A stretch of DNA of 64,000 nucleotides from the NCBI GenBank assembly GCA_018873245.2, contig JAEMBT020000007.1:10623129-10687128 (forward strand), in the 5' to 3' direction. This DNA comes from Archegozetes longisetosus (taxonomy: Eukaryota; Arthropoda; Arachnida; Sarcoptiformes; Trhypochthoniidae). The notes below the pieces were generated by a model. The model searched no databases. It saw nothing but the letters and a program-made list of their open reading frames with translations, and was not told the DNA's origin. A program made the position numbers and the translations under genes. Shown here in pieces: positions 22,535-35,435 of the stretch (the stretch's first letter is position 1; every line of letters begins with the position of its first letter).

Positions 22535-23245
22535 CAGGGTAAGAAAAAAGATTTTCCCGTAGTCTAGAGCAAAAACTATTATAGTTAGAGCAAAATCGGT
22601 TGGATATTCTGATTTTACGTTAAAAGATACATTTAAAAAAGTTTATATTTTTTAACCTAATAAACTTTTAACGTTATTAACGAACGATATTCTGTTAGTA
22701 AACCAATAAATTTTAATACAATCTGTTTTCAATCGCTTTTTCATACTATTTTCATTTATATCATTTGAAAAAAGTTGACAATTAATGGCTGGATTAATTA
22801 ATGAATTAATTCCCTGTATGAAAGCCATTGTCACTCAACGGTTACTTAATGAAAGCGGAATTAATTTTTGGGGAAATGGTTTCTGGTCAGGTAACAGTCC
22901 TGATCTCAACCCTGCAGAACATATTGGATCATTAATTAAAGATGAGGTTGAAAAAAGAATGTGGCGAGAAGATAGATTGAATCGTTTTTCTTATGATGTT
23001 TTACTCAATCATTTGAGAGAAGTTTTAATTTCATTTGAAAATAATACTGATTTATTTGAATATTTATTGTTAACTTATCCTGAAAGATTAACTGCTGTAA
23101 TTCAAGCTCAAGGCTCTCATGCGAGCTTTTAAAATAAACTCTTTTTAATGTATTTTTAACGAAGAATCAGAATATCCAACCGATTTTGCTCTAACTATAA
23201 TAGTTTTTGTTCTACGCTACGGGGGAATAATTTTTTCTTACCCTG
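22535..23245 (+). mobile_element. Tc1-like element, internally deleted
   Basis: Inverted repeats of about 95 bp start CAGGGTAAGAAAAAA at both ends and share CTATTATAGTTAGAGCAAAA and CGGTTGGATATTCTGATT. TA lies on each side (22533-22534, 23246-23247). The 711-bp interior contains only the last third of a transposase, so the element is non-autonomous. Confidence 0.88.
22785..23132 (+). pseudogene. Tc1-like transposase, C-terminal third
   Basis: An open frame of 115 codons contains GNSPDLNPAEHIGSLIKDEV, the third catalytic motif region of Tc1/mariner DDE transposases (NSPDLNPIENxWxxMK). Preceding residues (PCMKAIVTQRLLNESGI) fit the helix before it. The first and second catalytic aspartates and the DNA-binding domain are absent because the element is deleted upstream. 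The ATG is simply the first in the surviving frame; there is no reason to think the product is made or active. Confidence 0.8.
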
Positions 23246-23247
23246 TA

Positions 23248-26200
23248 TTTGTACTGATAAACTTGAGGACTCGACACCTGATTGGAATTTGCACGAGGTA
23301 TGTCTACAAGAGTTAGTCGATGGCTAATTGGCAACTTTTCAGTCATAAATTATGATTCATATTGATGAAAAGATAACGCAAAACTATGACTTGAAAAGTC
23401 TGATAATTAAACAAACTCGTTTTCTTATAAAATGTGTTATGAATGTCTAATTAGTTGCAATCGTTCTATGACTTACTGATTGTTTTCTTTATTAATTGTA
23501 AATAAATTGAATTTTTCTATGAGTAAGCAACGGATACGTTAAGATTGTTTCAAAATTAATGTCTGCCCCTATCCGTCCGCATTCGGGGTCAACGCATAAC
23601 TTTTTGGGACTATCTGTACTATCTTTAATATAAAATCATAACAATTTTTGAGTAAATATGAGGCTCGAGTTATTTTTCAAGTAGTCAAATGTATTTTAAA
23701 TCGATTGAATCATCTTTTCGCATGATTCTTGAGCCGACTCTTATCAATGAGTAGATAAAGATGTAAAAATAGGATGAAAAGTAAAGAGTCCTGAGTTGTT
23801 GTACATTGTATCTGTCTATTTGCACGTGTATGTCATGAAAATAAGAGAAATGTCAATAGCACAATATGCTGCTTACAAGTTAGTCAAATAAAATATCAGT
23901 ACTTTATAGAAGGTTAAAATCTCGATCCACCGCTTGCAAAGCTATGGCAAGTAAAATCTATCAGCTATTATGTATGCATATAAAAGTAGTTGAAAAATTG
24001 AGTTTCAGTTTTGCATAAAAGAATAAGAGCTTGGATTGAAGTCCCTGGAGAAAAGATTACTTTTCTATAAGTTTAGTTCTAATGTTCGTGTTTGCAATAT
24101 TTAGATTGACAAAATCTCTTGGATTCACCTAAATATTTGGTCGATAAGAGCACTGCATATTTATTAAAAATGAATAGATGTGAAAGCATTCCCTTTCACG
24201 CATGATTCGCTCTGACAACAATTGGAATTGTATTTCAAACATAAATCATGTGTTCAAAACGTACTTAATTTTGACATCAATTTTCAAATGAGCGTAAATT
24301 TGGAAATAAATTAGTTGCTATACTTATATAACAGCATCCAAACTAATCGTATGATATCTTGAAAACTGAGTCATGTACTCATGAAGATAAAACTGGAGAG
24401 AAAAGTGTAATAATAATAATGTTAATTAAGTAAAGTAATGAAGTCATTAGCAATCCCGCGAGTATTTATTCATACTTTATATTCTATTCTACCTATGCTT
24501 ACGCGAGAGTATGTCGATTGCTATCAGCATTGTTTAGCAAATCATAAATACATTTACTAATATATAATTGTATATTTAATTAGTATTATTATAAATTAGA
24601 ATTCAATGACTGGTATATTGGAATAAATGAACTTAAAGATGATTTGAGATATGAAAAACAATTAATTTTGAAATTTTGATCCATTCAATGTTGTTTGTTA
24701 TTCTGGGGCGAACAACTATAGGCCGTATTAAGCTCAGAGTAAACATAGTAAGAAACAAATAATTTCAATGTTGATCTTTCAATCCTTCTTCTATGTCAAT
24801 GGTAGACGAATCAATGCTACAATTTTATTCACTCTAATAGTTTTCTATTCTTAATGAAGAGCTTATTTGCTTGAAAGAGGATCTGATACTTTACTAAAGA
24901 TTCTGTAGAATTTCTAATCAAATGTGTTTTGTTAGAAGTAGTGCATAACTGTTATCATGTTTTCTTCTGGAATCAATATGATTAAAAAAGATTACTTTAG
25001 TAGCACAACACTAGTGTTATCAGTAGAAAGTAAAGCACAAGATTATTTTTAGTAATAATTTCCTCTGGCTCATTGATCTATTCAAAGTGATTGTTCATCA
25101 AATAGGCTGACTCTATGATGAAGTGAAATTGATTTTTTTTCTGAATTGATATCGCCTCATATAAATTACTTTGTATCAAATGTTACACTTCTTATACTGT
25201 TGTGTGCTGTTTCGCTAAATTTCCACTTGCCTCAATTTATAAACACGCAAACCTGTCTATAGGTTTATTCCTGTCGAAAAATATGAATAATGTATTTCTT
25301 GAAGTGAAATCTTGATTCTATAACAACGAGCTAACTAAATATGGGACAAAGAGGGTCCACTAAGCATCTTAGAATTGAAAGGATCCAAATGTTTACGAAA
25401 AATATCATTTACCTGTTTAAGTTTACGCAGTGATAAATTAACTTAGAAATGATATAAACAATAAAGCGACCTAACTTAAGCAAAAAGTTTATAGTGCTTT
25501 ACTGAAATATTTAATTCTGGTTCTGCTCGCTTGATTTTCTAACTACGGCACTGCTCTACAGTGAAGCAAATTTTCTACAAGTGACAAAGCACGAGCTAAG
25601 AGCGATCCCAAGCCAAAATTTCCTTAAAACCTTACTATGGACACTGTCAAACACTCCGTCTGCTAATGCTCTGGCATCATATGAAGAAAGATTTAGAAAA
25701 CCTACAAGGAGCCTTCAGAAAGTAATAAGCCTAATGTATATCGATATGTTTTAGAAACACTGTTTATTCGCTGTTTCTCAAAATACTCTCCATTGTGTCG
25801 AATGTACTTCTCCTACCGATATTTTAAGTCCTATATACAGTATTTATTCTGTCATGAATATCCTTTGGCTGTATATTTCTTTGACTACAAACTTGATCAC
25901 AGCTCTTCGATTTTATCCATAGTCTGATTGAACACAATGACTAGACTCGTATTAATAAACAATGATTTGGTTTGAACTTTTAGGTTAAAGTTAATAAGTC
26001 ACTCTAGACTATGAGTATCATACTAGTTTGGTCTTCATGTGACCGCAAGTACCGTCGACAGATAAAAGTTATGTATTTATCATCACTAAAAAGATGCAGG
26101 AGAGTTGATAAACCTAAGGGCTCAACAACTCATTCAGATCTGTATTAAGTTTAGTGATATTAATCAATAAATGAATACTTAAAAAATTAGTTTCAAACTC

Positions 26201-29200
26201 TGATAAAATAGACTTTGACTCATCTTTGTAGTTGAGTCAATGCCACATCTGTTACAAGAAGTGATAGCTCGAGAGAGCGGTCCGACTCATCATTCAAATT
26301 ATTTAAATTGAATCACAGTTGACTGTTCAACTATTTTGATTGAAACAGTTTGATATATCTTATCAGTAACTTTCATTCTACAACTTATAAATATCAAATA
26401 AACTGACTTCAGCTACGAATAACATTACTCATATTATGTTTTTTAATTACTGAGTAATGCTATAATTTGACGCTATAAACTTATAGTTTCAATTTCTGTC
26501 TCGTCCCTCTTATCTTACCTAACGCATCAGAGATTAATCCGGGATCTATGCATAACTTTTTTCGACCGACTGTACGACAGTTTTTATTGCTATTTAAAGG
26601 CTTCTCCTATTTTAACAGTCTTCATCTCAAACTTAGCATAAGGTTTCTAAAGGTTAAATGTGTTATCATTTAGAAGATAGCAAAGATTATTTCGTCAAAT
26701 TCTTTAGTCTTAATAGAAAAGAATTCAAATATAATTCATTACTAATAGACAGTGATTGGTTTCTGTCGCTTTCAAATGTCTCAAAATATTTGTCATTCAA
26801 CAAAATGTTGTCCTTTTATCTAATACTTTTAAAGTTGATATGACGAAGGAGGTCAATACTTATAAACAAGAAAAGGTTGCGCTTTGAAGTTTCGAAAAAT
26901 AGTTTCGAAAACTTTGTTTTGAAGCCCTAATAGTACGATAAAACCCATTCCATTTTTATAGGGGTATTGCTTTCAAACCTTTATTAAGAAATCGTTAGAT
27001 TGATAATAAAAAAGTTGTGGGCTTTATCTTTATAAAACATCAAATTATTGTGAAGTGCAGATGTAGGACTGCAATTATTTTTAATTAAATAAACTCAATT
27101 ATCCATGATTTGTTCTAGAAAACCTTGAAAAATAAAAAATCTTTTAAGATGCAACTACTATTAATGAATAAAAAACTTTAGTATTTTTATTGTCTTTAAG
27201 ACTCTCAATCTGCAGTCTCTTAATCTGTTAGAATTTCTCTGCAACTTGATCATAGTTAAAATAAGTTTATTCCAGAGATTGAGCTAATTTACATTAATGT
27301 TCACTTTTAATCTATTTGATATTTGAAAATATTTCGTTCCTAAATTAGGTTTATTTTTCTGCTATCATACTTGGAAACAGACTTTTGGGAACTTTATTTT
27401 TTCGAAATTTTATGTTCGGAACTTCGAAGTGATCTCTAAGAAAATTGTTAAATCTGAAAATTAGAAATTATTTGATTCTTAGTATAAGCCCTATCCACTG
27501 AGATTGATCTTCAAAAATGAGGCTTCTTACGCAATTGATCTTATATTTTTCTTTGTAATTTAATGTTTTTTTTGACTAAGTTATTAACATGAAAAGTTAA
27601 TAAAATCAAGTTTGCTCGTAAGGAAAAGGTTTTATTGTTGGGCACACCTTTATATAAATCGAGAGAAATGGTAACATTTTATACACGATATGACTTAATT
27701 TAATAAAGTTGTAAAACAATAAAATAGTTAATAATTTCTGGCATTTATTATTAGTGCTTTCGTGCTCAATCTATTCAATTAAAAATATCAAATACAGAAG
27801 TAAGCTTTTATGATTAATATACTTTTTTGTAAAACTATCCCTTGTTCTTGACTCCGAACTTTTCAGTTATAACTGCAGAAAATTATTTGAATATTTTTCT
27901 AATTTTAATGTCTCAAATATTATAATTAGACTCATGTTAATGAATGAGTGCAGTAGTTTTCAAAATTTCAATTTAACAACAAGTATTTTATGTAAATTAA
28001 AGCGAGTGATTATTAAGCTTACGTGATTGAAGTGAAAAACGCACACTCCAAGTATGAAAGTGACCACTCTCTATACTTTTAGATACTCTACTCTAAAGTT
28101 ACTTCTATGACCAAAATTGACTTCAGTTTTCATTACTATTATGTGTTGTGAAAGCTCAAAGAAAATAACAGAAAAAATTATTTTAATTGGAAAAGTTAGT
28201 CAAAATATTTGGAAATTTTCTCATTAATGATATTATAGATAATTATTGAGTGTTTGTTTACAATGAGCAAACTTCTGAATATTAAGCAAATTTAGGTGAG
28301 AGTGTGATAATTTGATGCCTGAGCAGTTTGGAGAAGAGAGTAAGTGTTGTTTTTTTTCATAATCAAACTAGGCGTTCAATTTGGTTCAATACCATAACAT
28401 ATTCTAAGGTTTTTCCTGCTTATAATTAAGTTGACATATGTTGTTAACTAGAAATATAATCAACTCTTGATAGAGGAGTTGATCATTTTTGAGAAGAGAA
28501 CATGAAATATTGCGTTAATAATTTAAATGGGAAATTAGATCAAATTTTTTCGTTAATCCCTAGCATTCGTGTGTGTATAATTGAGTCACATATAATTTAC
28601 TCAGGGATAGTTCATTTCAAACAACTCTCCCGTAAACACGAAAGACAACTCTCTAGTAATTCAATTTATATTTTGTCCGCTTCCAGAAAAAATTCAATAA
28701 AAGAGGTAATTTTTTTGAAGTGATTCGAGGATATTCTATCCATATTCCCATATCTGTTTCAAACTAAACTACAGTCGCTGACAATATAATACTGGAGTTA
28801 TAGCTTTTATTTGAAAAAAATTTGATTATCTATCAAGCTTTCAATCGTGTGGCTCTAATAATGTCGAAAATACTAAGTTAATTATTGCTACAGTTTTTCA
28901 TTTTCCTACTCAAACTCAATCTTCAGTTGATTATTATGATGAGATTTAATTTTTATTTTCTAATTCAATAATATTCTGTATGAGTTATATTTGCACCAGA
29001 GTGTAAACTTTTTTGCAATCGGTGCGAAAAATATTTTGACGGACTGTAATCTTATATAAATGCAATGCACAGCAGAAAATATTATTTTGAGATTCGGTTG
29101 AACACAACTAGAAAGTTAAATCACTTATTTTTTCTCTACAGATAGTGAATCAAAATTTATGATACTTTAGCGAATGGTCTAAATAGGAATATAAAGAGTC

Positions 29201-30120
29201 GAAACTGACAAAATCTCTTAGAAATCGATTTTAGCAAAAGTAAGCAAAAGTTTGTTTAGTTTTGCTCACAAAACTTCTCCAAATAGACCTCTTGTTTCAG
29301 TGCGTGAGAGTGCGAACTCAATTGTATAGTATGCTTATCACTGAAAGTGTCAATTTTAACGTGAAATTCAAAGTTGATCAATGTAAACACAAATAGCATA
29401 TGACAAATCTGTGATCTGAATGTAATGGAATCCATTTTCAATCATATATATTTACAATTCAAATTTGCAAATATTTTTGGATTTGAAATTGATTGAAATA
29501 TAAAATATTATATGAAGAGATATGACCAGTATACAGTATGATCGAGACAATCTTATATAATATGCAATCAATGTTTTAAGTCCTAAACCATTCTATAAAC
29601 AACTTTGATTTTTTATCTTTATGTGATGCCTATTTGAGTAGTTCACATAAAACTTTATAAACCCAATTCAATTTCTAAACTTGAATTTTAATTCAAACTT
29701 TGGCTCCGACTCCTTTTCAATGATTGCAACTAAAGATTGCTCGAGGCATTCGAACAGAGTAAGGCAGTCAAATTCAATACAACTTCTGAAGACTTTCAAA
29801 TTTTGGGCAATTCACAGGATAAATAGACTTTAAATTGATTACTTCTCTGACACATAGGTTTGAAAAAAGATTAAGATTTCTTTCTAGTATTAGACAGTCC
29901 AAAACAGTTATGAAAGTATTCCAGCAGCAGATCAAAGTATTTTAAATAATGATAAGTGAAAATTGGTTACTATTTGATAGTAAAATTGCAAATACTAAAC
30001 AGTTAGAGCTTAAATTTAATAATAAACAAAATATTGATTTTAGACAAATTCTAACTTGATATTTGATTTACATTTGAGTAGCATCTGAGTAAATCAGTAA
30101 TAGCTGACTGAAACAAATAA
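23248..30120. other. Long gene-poor stretch
   Basis: Nearly 7 kb of AT-rich DNA. I found no splice-supported exon, no recognisable motif in the few 60-75 codon frames (26658-26843, 28502-28723, 29256-29441) and no terminal-repeat pairs. A small hairpin lies at 28459-28483 (ATCAACTC / GAGTTGAT). Pieces near 23600 and 26548 share CGCATAACTTTTT or GCATAACTTTTT and weak flanking similarity, perhaps fragments of one old repeat. Confidence 0.5.
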
Positions 30121-31724
30121 TTGGTATTTAATATCTAGAAAAACATTGACGGCCTGTTCAAGCTCTTTCTAATATTTATCATCCCAACCAAATGCTTGTG
30201 TGGCCAAACTCTTCAAGTTGGTCTTAGCAGCACCACTTCAGAAATGAAAGAACTCTCCATAATTCATGTCTCGAGTGTATTGTGATCTGTTATCACCTGA
30301 CAGACGATTCTTCGGGAAATGTTTCGATAACAGTTCAAAAAAAGCCATTTAATACTTTAGAGCCTCCATGTTTGCTGTAGATGGGATAAAACCAATCTCT
30401 AAACCAATAAGTGTTGGCCCGCGGGATATTGGCGGGACTTTGCATCTGCATATCGTGCCTTTGTTTTGCATCTTCAGCACGATTGAGACTATTAGACGTA
30501 TATAGAGATTTCAGCCCATTTACTATCTTTTCAAATACCAAAAGCAGGTGAGTTATGGACACTATGTGAAGATCCCTCAACTATATGTGCGGTTTCATGA
30601 GTTGAGGTATCGAGATCATTTTCACGACCAGAAGTCAAGCCATTTTTACTGTGTTATGCACAATCGATGACACTTCTATAATCATGACTGCTGTCGAATG
30701 TTGTTGATGGATGTCCTCCACCATATTTCCCTGCATGAAATATAGCGTACAATCTGTTATCTCCACCGAAAGATCCATAAACTTTTTTAGTGTAAACCCA
30801 AACATCGTGCAAGTATTTAAAGGGCCACTTAATAGATTTATCGACATCGTTGTCGAAATAAATAGCAATTTCATTATCGAAACAAACACGTGATAGTAAT
30901 TGTTTATGTTCGAACCAATGTTCCTGCCAGTGTTCTGGAGGATCAGCCGCAAACTTTTACCAATCTATAATTGAATTTGGTTATCAACATATGTTATTCG
31001 TATATATTTGAAGATAGAACATTGTAATTTTGACGTGTATTTGTACTGAATTGATGATCACTTTTTTAATATTTTGAACCGACTTATGTTTAGCTCTAGT
31101 GCCTACTTGAATAAGCATTTGTCGACCAAAACATAAAATTTGATCCATTCTAATCATTTGATTCGAATGTTTATTTCTGAAGAACTATTCTATGAATTGA
31201 TTCTATATTATCTTTGTTACAAGCATAAATATGCTTTCTTATATATAAAACAACTTCTATACATATTTATTGATCAATTTATACTCAATTGATATTAGAT
31301 TCTTTGATATAACTTATTTGTTCCAATTGAAGCAAAGTTTTATTGATGAGTTCTTTTCACTCATTCGTGCAATAGATTTATAATTTGATTGTCATATGGA
31401 AGTTGTAAGTTGAATTTAATTTTGTGTTTGGCATAATTGCAATTTAGCTTATATTCTACTTTAGTTGTATTTTTGAAAATCTGAACGCTTTACCTCAATA
31501 GCCTCTTGATCTGATTCTGAATTAAATTCTCGATAGTTCTCACAAATACTGTGAAAAAGTTGTAAATTAATCTGTAACATTACTCATTTGTTAAAGAACA
31601 AGATCTCTTTCAGTTTCAATGCTAAATATGACAAACATTTTGCTCAAAAAGCAAATTGAATAATACTTACAGTTTGGAAGTGACTCAACAAAATAATCTC
31701 ATTTAGAAATAACAAAAGTTTCAT
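30121..31724 (-). pseudogene. HExxH secreted protein, copy A (pseudogene)
   Basis: This is a decayed member of the tandem HExxH family, with the same two-exon structure as copy B. Exon 1 (31671-31724) encodes the signal peptide MKLLLFLNEIILLSHFQT and ends in a perfect GTAAGT donor; exon 2 (30121-30964) follows a 706-base intron. Exon 2 has lost one T near 30952, which shifts the frame ten bases into the exon. It also has TAA at 30654-30656 shortly before the active-site motif, an extra A near 30335, TAG at 30169-30171, and the normal stop mutated (CAA). The active-site motif still reads HETAH in its local frame. So many independent breaks mean it is not functional. It is the most downstream copy on the minus strand. 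Confidence 0.88.
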
Positions 31725-32026
31725 TTTAGTTAATCTCTTGTCTGTTTGACTCTCTATGAATTTGTTTCTATTAACGAGAATATATTCGAATTGTTTTGGT
31801 GTATCCTTATTTTGTGAAATATTAAAGGATCTGTAACTAAAACAAGTGGTATTTCAAATTATTCATTTTTTTGGAATAACCAGTAAAATGAAAAAGAAAT
31901 ACTTATAATCAAATTAATATATATTGTGATTAAAAAAAAAATAACCTTCAATTTCGTTAAGTAACATATTAGGCACTTTTCACTTATTCAATTTGAGGCT
32001 TTTATAAGAATAGTATTTTTTAGTTA

Positions 32027-32537
32027 CGCTTCCCCGTTAAAATGCCTCCGAAAGTAATGTCGCCGACAAAAGTGTCGCCATCGAAAATTACCTTTATAAT
32101 AAGCAAAAGCGAAGATAACTAAACTTATACTTTAATTATTTTATCACTGATTATAAAATTAGCCAAAATAATCTTGAAAAAGAACATTTATGAATGGTAC
32201 CTTATCAAGCCAATGTTTAAATATTTTATACTGGAAAATTTTTATCATTAATCTTTCTATTGTTTACTTGCGAATGAGCTTCCTCGCTAAGAAGGACTAG
32301 ATCATACTCCGATTCTTGTGTTCCATTAATCTTTTTCTACAGATTAGTATATCTTTATTTTATTACTACAGTTAAATGAAAGAAATTGGCTCATTCTAAC
32401 AAAATATTTTCAAAGTTATGTTACTTTTGTTAATTTCATTTGGAATGCATATAATGGTAAAAGTTTTGAAACCGACATTTTTTTGTGTAAAGTTTTTATG
32501 AAGACATTTTTGTTGGAGGCATTTTGACGCGGAATCG
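32027..32537. mobile_element. MITE inserted upstream of copy A
   Basis: A 511-bp non-coding insert with inverted ends CG[CA]TTCC[CG]CGT[TC]AAAATGCCTCC, flanked by TTAGTTA on the left and TTAGTCA on the right. The same place upstream of copy B (near 35731) is uninterrupted TTAGTCA, so the insertion is shown directly by its empty paralogous site. The superfamily is uncertain: a TTA or a 7-bp duplication are both possible readings. Confidence 0.82.
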
Positions 32538-32800
32538 TTAGTCATTTAAAAAAATTTCAAAAAACTACAATTAAACAAAATCTATTTCAATGACACTAAA
32601 TTTTTCATAATTGAATATTTGGCTCAAGTTTACGGATCACACTCACAATTCCTGATACTTTAACTAACATAGAAGAATAAATTATAGATTATTTTTTGAA
32701 TAGTTTATGAAGAGTTTTATTGGAGACAAAATTTTTAACAGTTAAAAACGTAATCTAATTTCTTATTGTTATAACTCATAAAATAGTTATTATTTACTTT

Positions 32801-32883
32801 ATATTCTCAAGAATAGGATTTTTAGGGTTGGCCCTGATTTACTCTAATTTGACTTTGAGACCCTAAATTACCCTAATTGAGTC
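32801..32883 (+). repeat. Direct repeat, left copy, of an insertion in unit A
   Basis: ATATTCTCAAGAATAG starts an 83-bp sequence repeated imperfectly at 33705-33780 in the same orientation. It lies exactly where similarity between units A and B stops, so the pair bounds roughly 0.9-1 kb of DNA that unit B lacks. It could be a decayed LTR-like pair or a local duplication. Confidence 0.4.
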
Positions 32884-33122
32884 GAAGCCCAAAACTTACC
32901 CTAAATTGACATTATAAAGACCTCATATACCCTTATGACAGAAAATTTTAATTTTTTAAAAAGCGTTTTATTTATCCCTTTGTGAGTATTTTGAGTAAAG
33001 CCCGAAATCGAAACACGTGATTATTTAAAATGTGATTCAATTAATTATTTAGTGATTCATTTTATTCAGTTGTTATTGTGAATAATAAGCGCTCTTAATC
33101 TAAGGCTAAAAGTATCCTCTTA

Positions 33123-33566
33123 CTAGGGGAGGGTGCAATCTGAGGAAGTCAGATCAAGATAGTTTTGATTTGGCATTAATCTATGAGACAATTAAATTGA
33201 CCAAAACTCAAAAATTCGTGCTTATTAGCTCTTGTTTGTCCCCAATCAGCAATATAAAATGCAATCTTTAGCATTGATTTGTATGACAGTAATGCCCATT
33301 GCTATCCATATGCATTGAGCGTATTTTAAAACTAGTATTAAACTGAACAGTGAAGCCAACTTTCTATGGCATAAAGCAAAGGCATTACATCATACATTGC
33401 TGCCATACAAAGTAATGCTAAGGATTGCATCTTAAATTACCGATTGGGGACAAACGATAGCTCATAAGCACGAATTTGTGAGTTTTGGTCAATCTTATTG
33501 TTACATAGATTAATGTCAAATCAAAAATATCTTGATCTGACTTCCTCAGATCGCACCCTTCCCTAG
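33123..33566. mobile_element. 444-bp palindromic MITE with TTA target sites
   Basis: The two ends (CTAGGG[GA]AGGGTGC[AG]ATCTGAGG) are inverted copies, and the similarity continues for about 200 bp per arm, through GTCAGATCAAGATA and TTCGTGCTTAT, leaving only a short centre. Both tips are flanked by TTA (33120-33122, 33567-33569), the duplication typical of PIF/Harbinger-type elements. No coding capacity. It sits between the direct repeats at 32801 and 33705. Confidence 0.85.
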
Positions 33567-33704
33567 TTAGATAAGTCTTATATGGAAGGTGAAATATTGA
33601 AAAAACATTCTATAATTCAGATTGATAATGATCGTTGGTGTTAAAAATATAAAAATTATTTCAACAAACTTACTTTTAGAATACAAATGCATGTAACATA
33701 TCTG

Positions 33705-33780
33705 ATATTCTCAAAAATAGACCTTAATGCTGGCCTTTATTTGTTCTAATCTTGGTCCTAATACCTTACCCCAATCAGTG
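33705..33780 (+). repeat. Direct repeat, right copy
   Basis: Imperfect second copy of the sequence at 32801-32883: ATATTCTCAAAAATAG, then GGCCT-TATTTGTTCTAATCTTGG against GGCCCTGATTTACTCTAATTTGA. Together they flank the palindromic MITE and about 400 bp of other AT-rich DNA absent from unit B. Confidence 0.4.
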
Positions 33781-34004
33781 AAATTTTGACTCTAAAAATC
33801 TCATTCTTTTTCATGACTATTGATTTTTAATACAGTATCTCAAACACAGAATTTGAGATGCTTCTGAGTTGAATTTTTATGTATTTTGCAAAAGAAGATA
33901 CTTAACTTGGAAAAGGATCAATTTCATTAACAAATATACCGTAGTAGATATCAAAAGATCAAAAATCAAAAATAATTCACAACTATTTCGAAAGCTATAC
34001 GCAA

Positions 34005-34010
34005 TTTATT
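34005..34010 (-). terminator. AATAAA polyadenylation signal of copy B
   Basis: Minus-strand AATAAA lies 27 bases past the stop codon of copy B. The matching position in copy C is changed to AGTAAA, a weaker variant. Confidence 0.5.
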
Positions 34011-34036
34011 TAAACTATAAACAATTGAATTTGGGT

Positions 34037-35435
34037 TTAGTATTTGATGGCTGGAAAATCTTTGGCGGCTTGTTCAAACTCTTTCTCATACTTTTCATCC
34101 CAACCAAATGCTTGTGTGGCCACACTCTTCAAGTTGGTCTGAGCAGCACCACTCCAGAAATGAAAGAACTCTCCATAATTCATATCTCGGGTGTATTGTG
34201 ATCTGTTATCACCTGACAAACGATTCTTCGGGAAGTGTTTCGATAACAGTTCAAAAAAGCCATTTAACACTTTAGAACCTCCATGTTTGCTGTAGATGGG
34301 ATAAAACCAATCTCTAAACCAATAAGTGTTGGCCCGCGGGAAGTTGTCGTGACTTTGCATCTGCATGTCGTGCCATCGTTTTGCATCATCAGTACGATTG
34401 AGACCATTATACACATCATATATAAAGATTTCAGCCCATTTACTATCTTTCCAAATACCAAAAGCAGGTGAGTTGTGCACACCATGTGAAGATCCCTCAA
34501 CTATATGTGCGATTTCATGAGTCGAAATATCGAGATCATTTCCACGACCAGAAGTCCAGCCATCTTTACTGGGTGATCCACAATCGATGACACTTCTATA
34601 ATCATGACTGCCGTCGAATGTTGTTGATGGATGTCCTCCACCATATTTCCCTGCATGAAATATAGCGTACAATCTGTTATCTCCACCGAAAGATCCATAA
34701 ACTTTTTTAGTGTAAACCCAAACATCGTGCAAGTATTTAAAGGGCCACTTAATAGATTTATCGACATCGTTGTCGAAATAAATGGCGACCTCATTATCGA
34801 AATAAACACGTGATAGTAATTGTTTATGTTCGAACCAATGTTCCTGCCAGTGTTCCGGAGGATCGGCCGCAAAACTTTTACCAATCTATAATTGAATTTA
34901 GTTATCAACATATGTTATTGCTGTATATTTGAAGATAGAATATTATAATTTTGACGTATTTTTGTACTGAATTGATAATGACTTTTTTAATATTTTGAAT
35001 CAACTTATGTTTAGCTCTATGATTATATATTTATTGATCAATCTATATTCAATTGACATCGGATTCTTTGATAAATTCATTAGTTCAAATTTCAAGCATA
35101 TCTTTATTGATAATTTGTTTTCATTCATTCGTGCAATAGATTCATAATTTGATTACCAATTATAAATTGAATTTAATTTTTTATTTTGCATAATTGTATT
35201 TTAGTAACTGCATAGTGACTACGAACTAAATTCTCAATAGTTCTCACAAATACTGTGAAAAAATAGTAAATTAATTGATATCTGTTAACATTACTCATTT
35301 ATGAGAGAACCAGGTTTTTTCAGTTTCAAAGCTAAAAAGTGACAAAGTTTTTGCTAATAAAGTAAATTGAATAATACTTACAGTTTGGAAGTGACTCAAC
35401 AAAATAATAGCACTGAGAACCAACAACAATTTCAT
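34037..35435 (-). CDS. Secreted HExxH metallopeptidase-like protein, copy B
   Basis: Two exons, 35382-35435 and 34037-34885, joined across a 496-base GT/AG intron in phase 0, give 300 residues. Exon 1 encodes MKLLLVLSAIILLSHFQT, a signal peptide, so the protein should be secreted. Exon 2 begins IGKSFAADPPEHWQ. The core has GKYGGGHPSTTFDGSHDYRS, then STHEIAHIVEGSSHGVHNSP at about residues 159-178. HEIAH is an HExxH zinc-binding and catalytic motif. The Glu in KWAEIF or the SHG/VH histidines are candidate third ligands. PRANTYWFRDWFYPIYSKHG and NYGEFFHFWSGAA follow. The sequence resembles secreted HExxH proteins I associate mainly with soil bacteria, but this is unverified recollection. A classified peptidase family is not assigned, and activity is inferred. 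Copy C is about 94% identical over the shared core; copy A is a pseudogene. The polyadenylation signal is at 34005. Confidence 0.85.

Noticed and set aside
24440-24530. Inverted repeat AGCAATC ... GATTGCT
   Set aside because: Only seven bases pair; expected by chance in AT-rich DNA.
23541-26590. Dispersed repeat pair near 23560-23640 and 26510-26590
   Set aside because: Only a 12-13 base core (GCATAACTTTTT) matches well; the flanking similarity is too weak to define an element.
30335-30952. Minus-strand 81- and 105-codon ORFs in copy A as genes
   Set aside because: They are out-of-frame or partial fragments of the HExxH pseudogene created by its frameshifts.
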